Shown: in pieces, positions 62,516-64,000 of the stretch
How positions within the stretch are numbered: the first letter of the stretch is position 1
Layout of the letters: each line of letters begins with the position of its first letter
Assembly (NCBI GenBank): GCA_023053685.1
Contig: JALIGW010000005.1
Span: forward strand, 22,652,501-22,716,500
Length of the DNA: 64,000 bases
Source: Diadophis punctatus similis
Lineage: Eukaryota > Chordata > Lepidosauria > Squamata > Dipsadidae
Direction: 5' to 3'
Notes under the pieces: model-generated
What the model saw: the letters and a program-made list of their open reading frames with translations, nothing else
What the model was told of the DNA's origin: nothing
Databases searched by the model: none
Translations under genes and position numbers: made by a program

Positions 62516-63634
62516 CCTGATTATCATAATTTTTTCAGGAAGTAATCAGGAAACTACTGATGGCAACAGTACAACCCAGTTGGCATATATAAATAAGGAT
62601 TTAGGGCTTCCTGTAGTATTCCTTCCTTTCTCTTCCTGATGGAAAATAAACAGCAAAGTCTTAAAACTAACCTGTAAAAAGGACTAAGATTCAGAATACA
62701 CAGTTTAACATATAACATGTAGCCTAACCAGACTTATTCTCTGATAGTACTTTAATTAGCAGTTTCTACTTCTTCTTAAAGATGCTTGTAGTGAGGGAAG
62801 CATTATTTCTATTTCACATGTTAGTTTATTGGTTGTTGTTATTTCCAAACAGACCAATTAATTCCTTTTGCATCAGACCCATTGCAAACTATCATTTAAA
62901 AGAAAGTTTTAGTATATCCCTGGGAAGGATGGAAATACATCCTTTGCCCTATTGGGGGAAAAGGGGGCATTTGATATTTATTTGTAACTCATGGTAGAAT
63001 ACAAATTTGAGGGGAAATGGCATTGAGATTCAGAATGCAGACCAGGGACCTAGAAACATAAGGACACAAGGACAGAGAAACCAATGATTCATAACCACGA
63101 AGCATTATGTGTTGTCAGAGGTTCATAATGTTTTCACAATTCATAGCTATTACTAGGCTGCTCATGAATAGAGGTTTAGAGTTCTTTTTTTTTCTTTGCA
63201 GCATAGAAAAGAACAAAAACCTACTTCCCTTGTTTAGACTTGAATGATATTCAAAAAGCAGGAAGACTTAAAAGTGATTGCAGGCCCTCACATAGTTAGT
63301 TTTGTATATATTTGTAAAGTAAAATGAACAAATTTACATATACAGAGCGAGAGAGAGAAAACAACAACAAATTGGTATAAATGTCATAGTTTTTAACTGA
63401 TATTAATTATAAAAAATATTTAAATGACTGGAAACTAAAACATAGGCTCTTATAAAATTTGTTTTACACTTGTATACATTTTATACTTATTTAAAAAGTT
63501 ACATGAATGTCTTATCTGATATACTGTGTTATGCATCCATCTCAGCAAGGACACATTGATTACTCACCTTCCTGATGAGAAGCATCTTATTTACAGGTTG
63601 CTGAAAAACCAGACTCTAGTAGATGCTTGTGAAC
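62516..63634. other. Intronic DNA, nothing recognised
   Basis: AT-rich, with a short (GA)n run near 63345-63358. No exon is supported. Confidence 0.5.
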
Positions 63635-63642
63635 CACTAGAG

Positions 63643-64000
63643 CAGTGATGGTTAACCTTTTCGGCACCAAGTGCCGAAACTGGAGCGCGTGCCGGAACCC
63701 GGAAGAAAGCAGCTGGCCGGTGCGCATGTGCGTGGCGGCCAACTGATCTTCCAGGTTCCATTGTGCGCATGCGTGCTGGCCAGCTGCTCTCTTCTGGGTT
63801 CGCGCGAAGACCAGCTGGCCGGCTCGCATGTGTGTGCCGGAACCCAGAAGAGAGCAGCTGGCCAGTGCACATGCGTGCCGGACCAGCTGGCCAGCGCACA
63901 TGCGCATGATGAAACCTGGAAGAGCAGTTGGCAACAGCGCGCATGCCCACAGAGAGGGCTCTGCGTGCCACCTCTGGCACGCGTGCCATAGGTTCGCCAT
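63643..64000. mobile_element. hAT element, cut by the window end
   Basis: The left end CAGTGATGGTTAACCTTTTC and the GGCACCAAGTGCCGAAAC block are the reverse complement of the right end of the 10863 element. The last bases (GGCACGCGTGCCATAGGTTC, then GCCAT) are its other terminus, with only CACTG missing. The body has inverted CAGCTGGCC units. The left flank CACTAGAG (63635-63642) should recur just past the window if this is an intact hAT insertion. Confidence 0.88.

Noticed and set aside
60351..64000. Search for the final INSYN2A coding exon
   Set aside because: No sequence encoding the expected LSYRTGQ... C-terminal stretch was found, so it presumably lies beyond the window.

Overview
This is a stretch of vertebrate nuclear DNA, and its repeats point to a squamate, most likely an advanced (caenophidian) snake. 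It carries Sauria-type tRNA SINEs, CORE-SINE (MIR-like) elements, CR1/L3 LINE tails that end in long ATTCT pentanucleotide tracts, an RTE/BovB LINE remnant, degenerate L1, Tc1/mariner and many short hAT elements with 8-bp target duplications. It also holds a GATA-GACA tract of the kind known from snake Bkm satellite. Genes are sparse, split into exons, and separated by AT-rich introns. The species cannot be named from this window.

Two genes overlap in opposite directions. On the minus strand, one 102-bp exon at 2120-2221 encodes 34 residues that I recognise as DOCK1 (DOCK180, a Rac exchange factor). Everything above it is therefore probably a DOCK1 intron at least 61 kb long. Nested in that intron on the plus strand is INSYN2A (FAM196A, inhibitory synaptic factor 2A). 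Its large coding exon lies at 59144-60350. A short exon at 54484-54566 carries an ATG that splices in frame onto it. A probable 5' UTR exon lies at 40619-40737, inside a CpG-rich promoter-like region at about 39811-41850. The 3' coding exon(s) of INSYN2A lie beyond the window. The human genes have the same nested antisense arrangement.

Region by region: 1-2.6 kb holds the DOCK1 exon and two large microsatellites. From 2.6 to 28.4 kb the sequence is a repeat-rich intron. It contains several CR1/L2 LINEs, one with an RT ORF broken by a CpG-type nonsense change. It also has a SINE-in-Tc1 nest, a three-layer hAT/hAT/SINE nest, an RTE LINE with a twin-priming-like inversion, a solo-LTR-like segment and an L1 split by a hAT. 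At 30.2-34.0 kb a 3.8-kb interval is bounded by perfect 13-bp inverted termini and a perfect 8-bp duplication. It contains a six-copy minisatellite, a nested hAT, a LINE tail and the GATA/GACA/AATA tract. From 34 to 39.6 kb there are two more dated hAT insertions. From 39.6 to 41.9 kb a 78-bp near-perfect palindrome is followed by the CpG-rich INSYN2A 5' region. The 41.9-49.8 kb interval is conspicuously poor in recognisable repeats. From 49.9 to 64 kb the INSYN2A exons sit among MITE-like and hAT elements, ending in a truncated hAT at the window edge.

I found no CRISPR, operon, bacterial or plasmid feature, and no complete autonomous mobile element. The longest open frames apart from INSYN2A and the LINE RT are translations of simple repeats.
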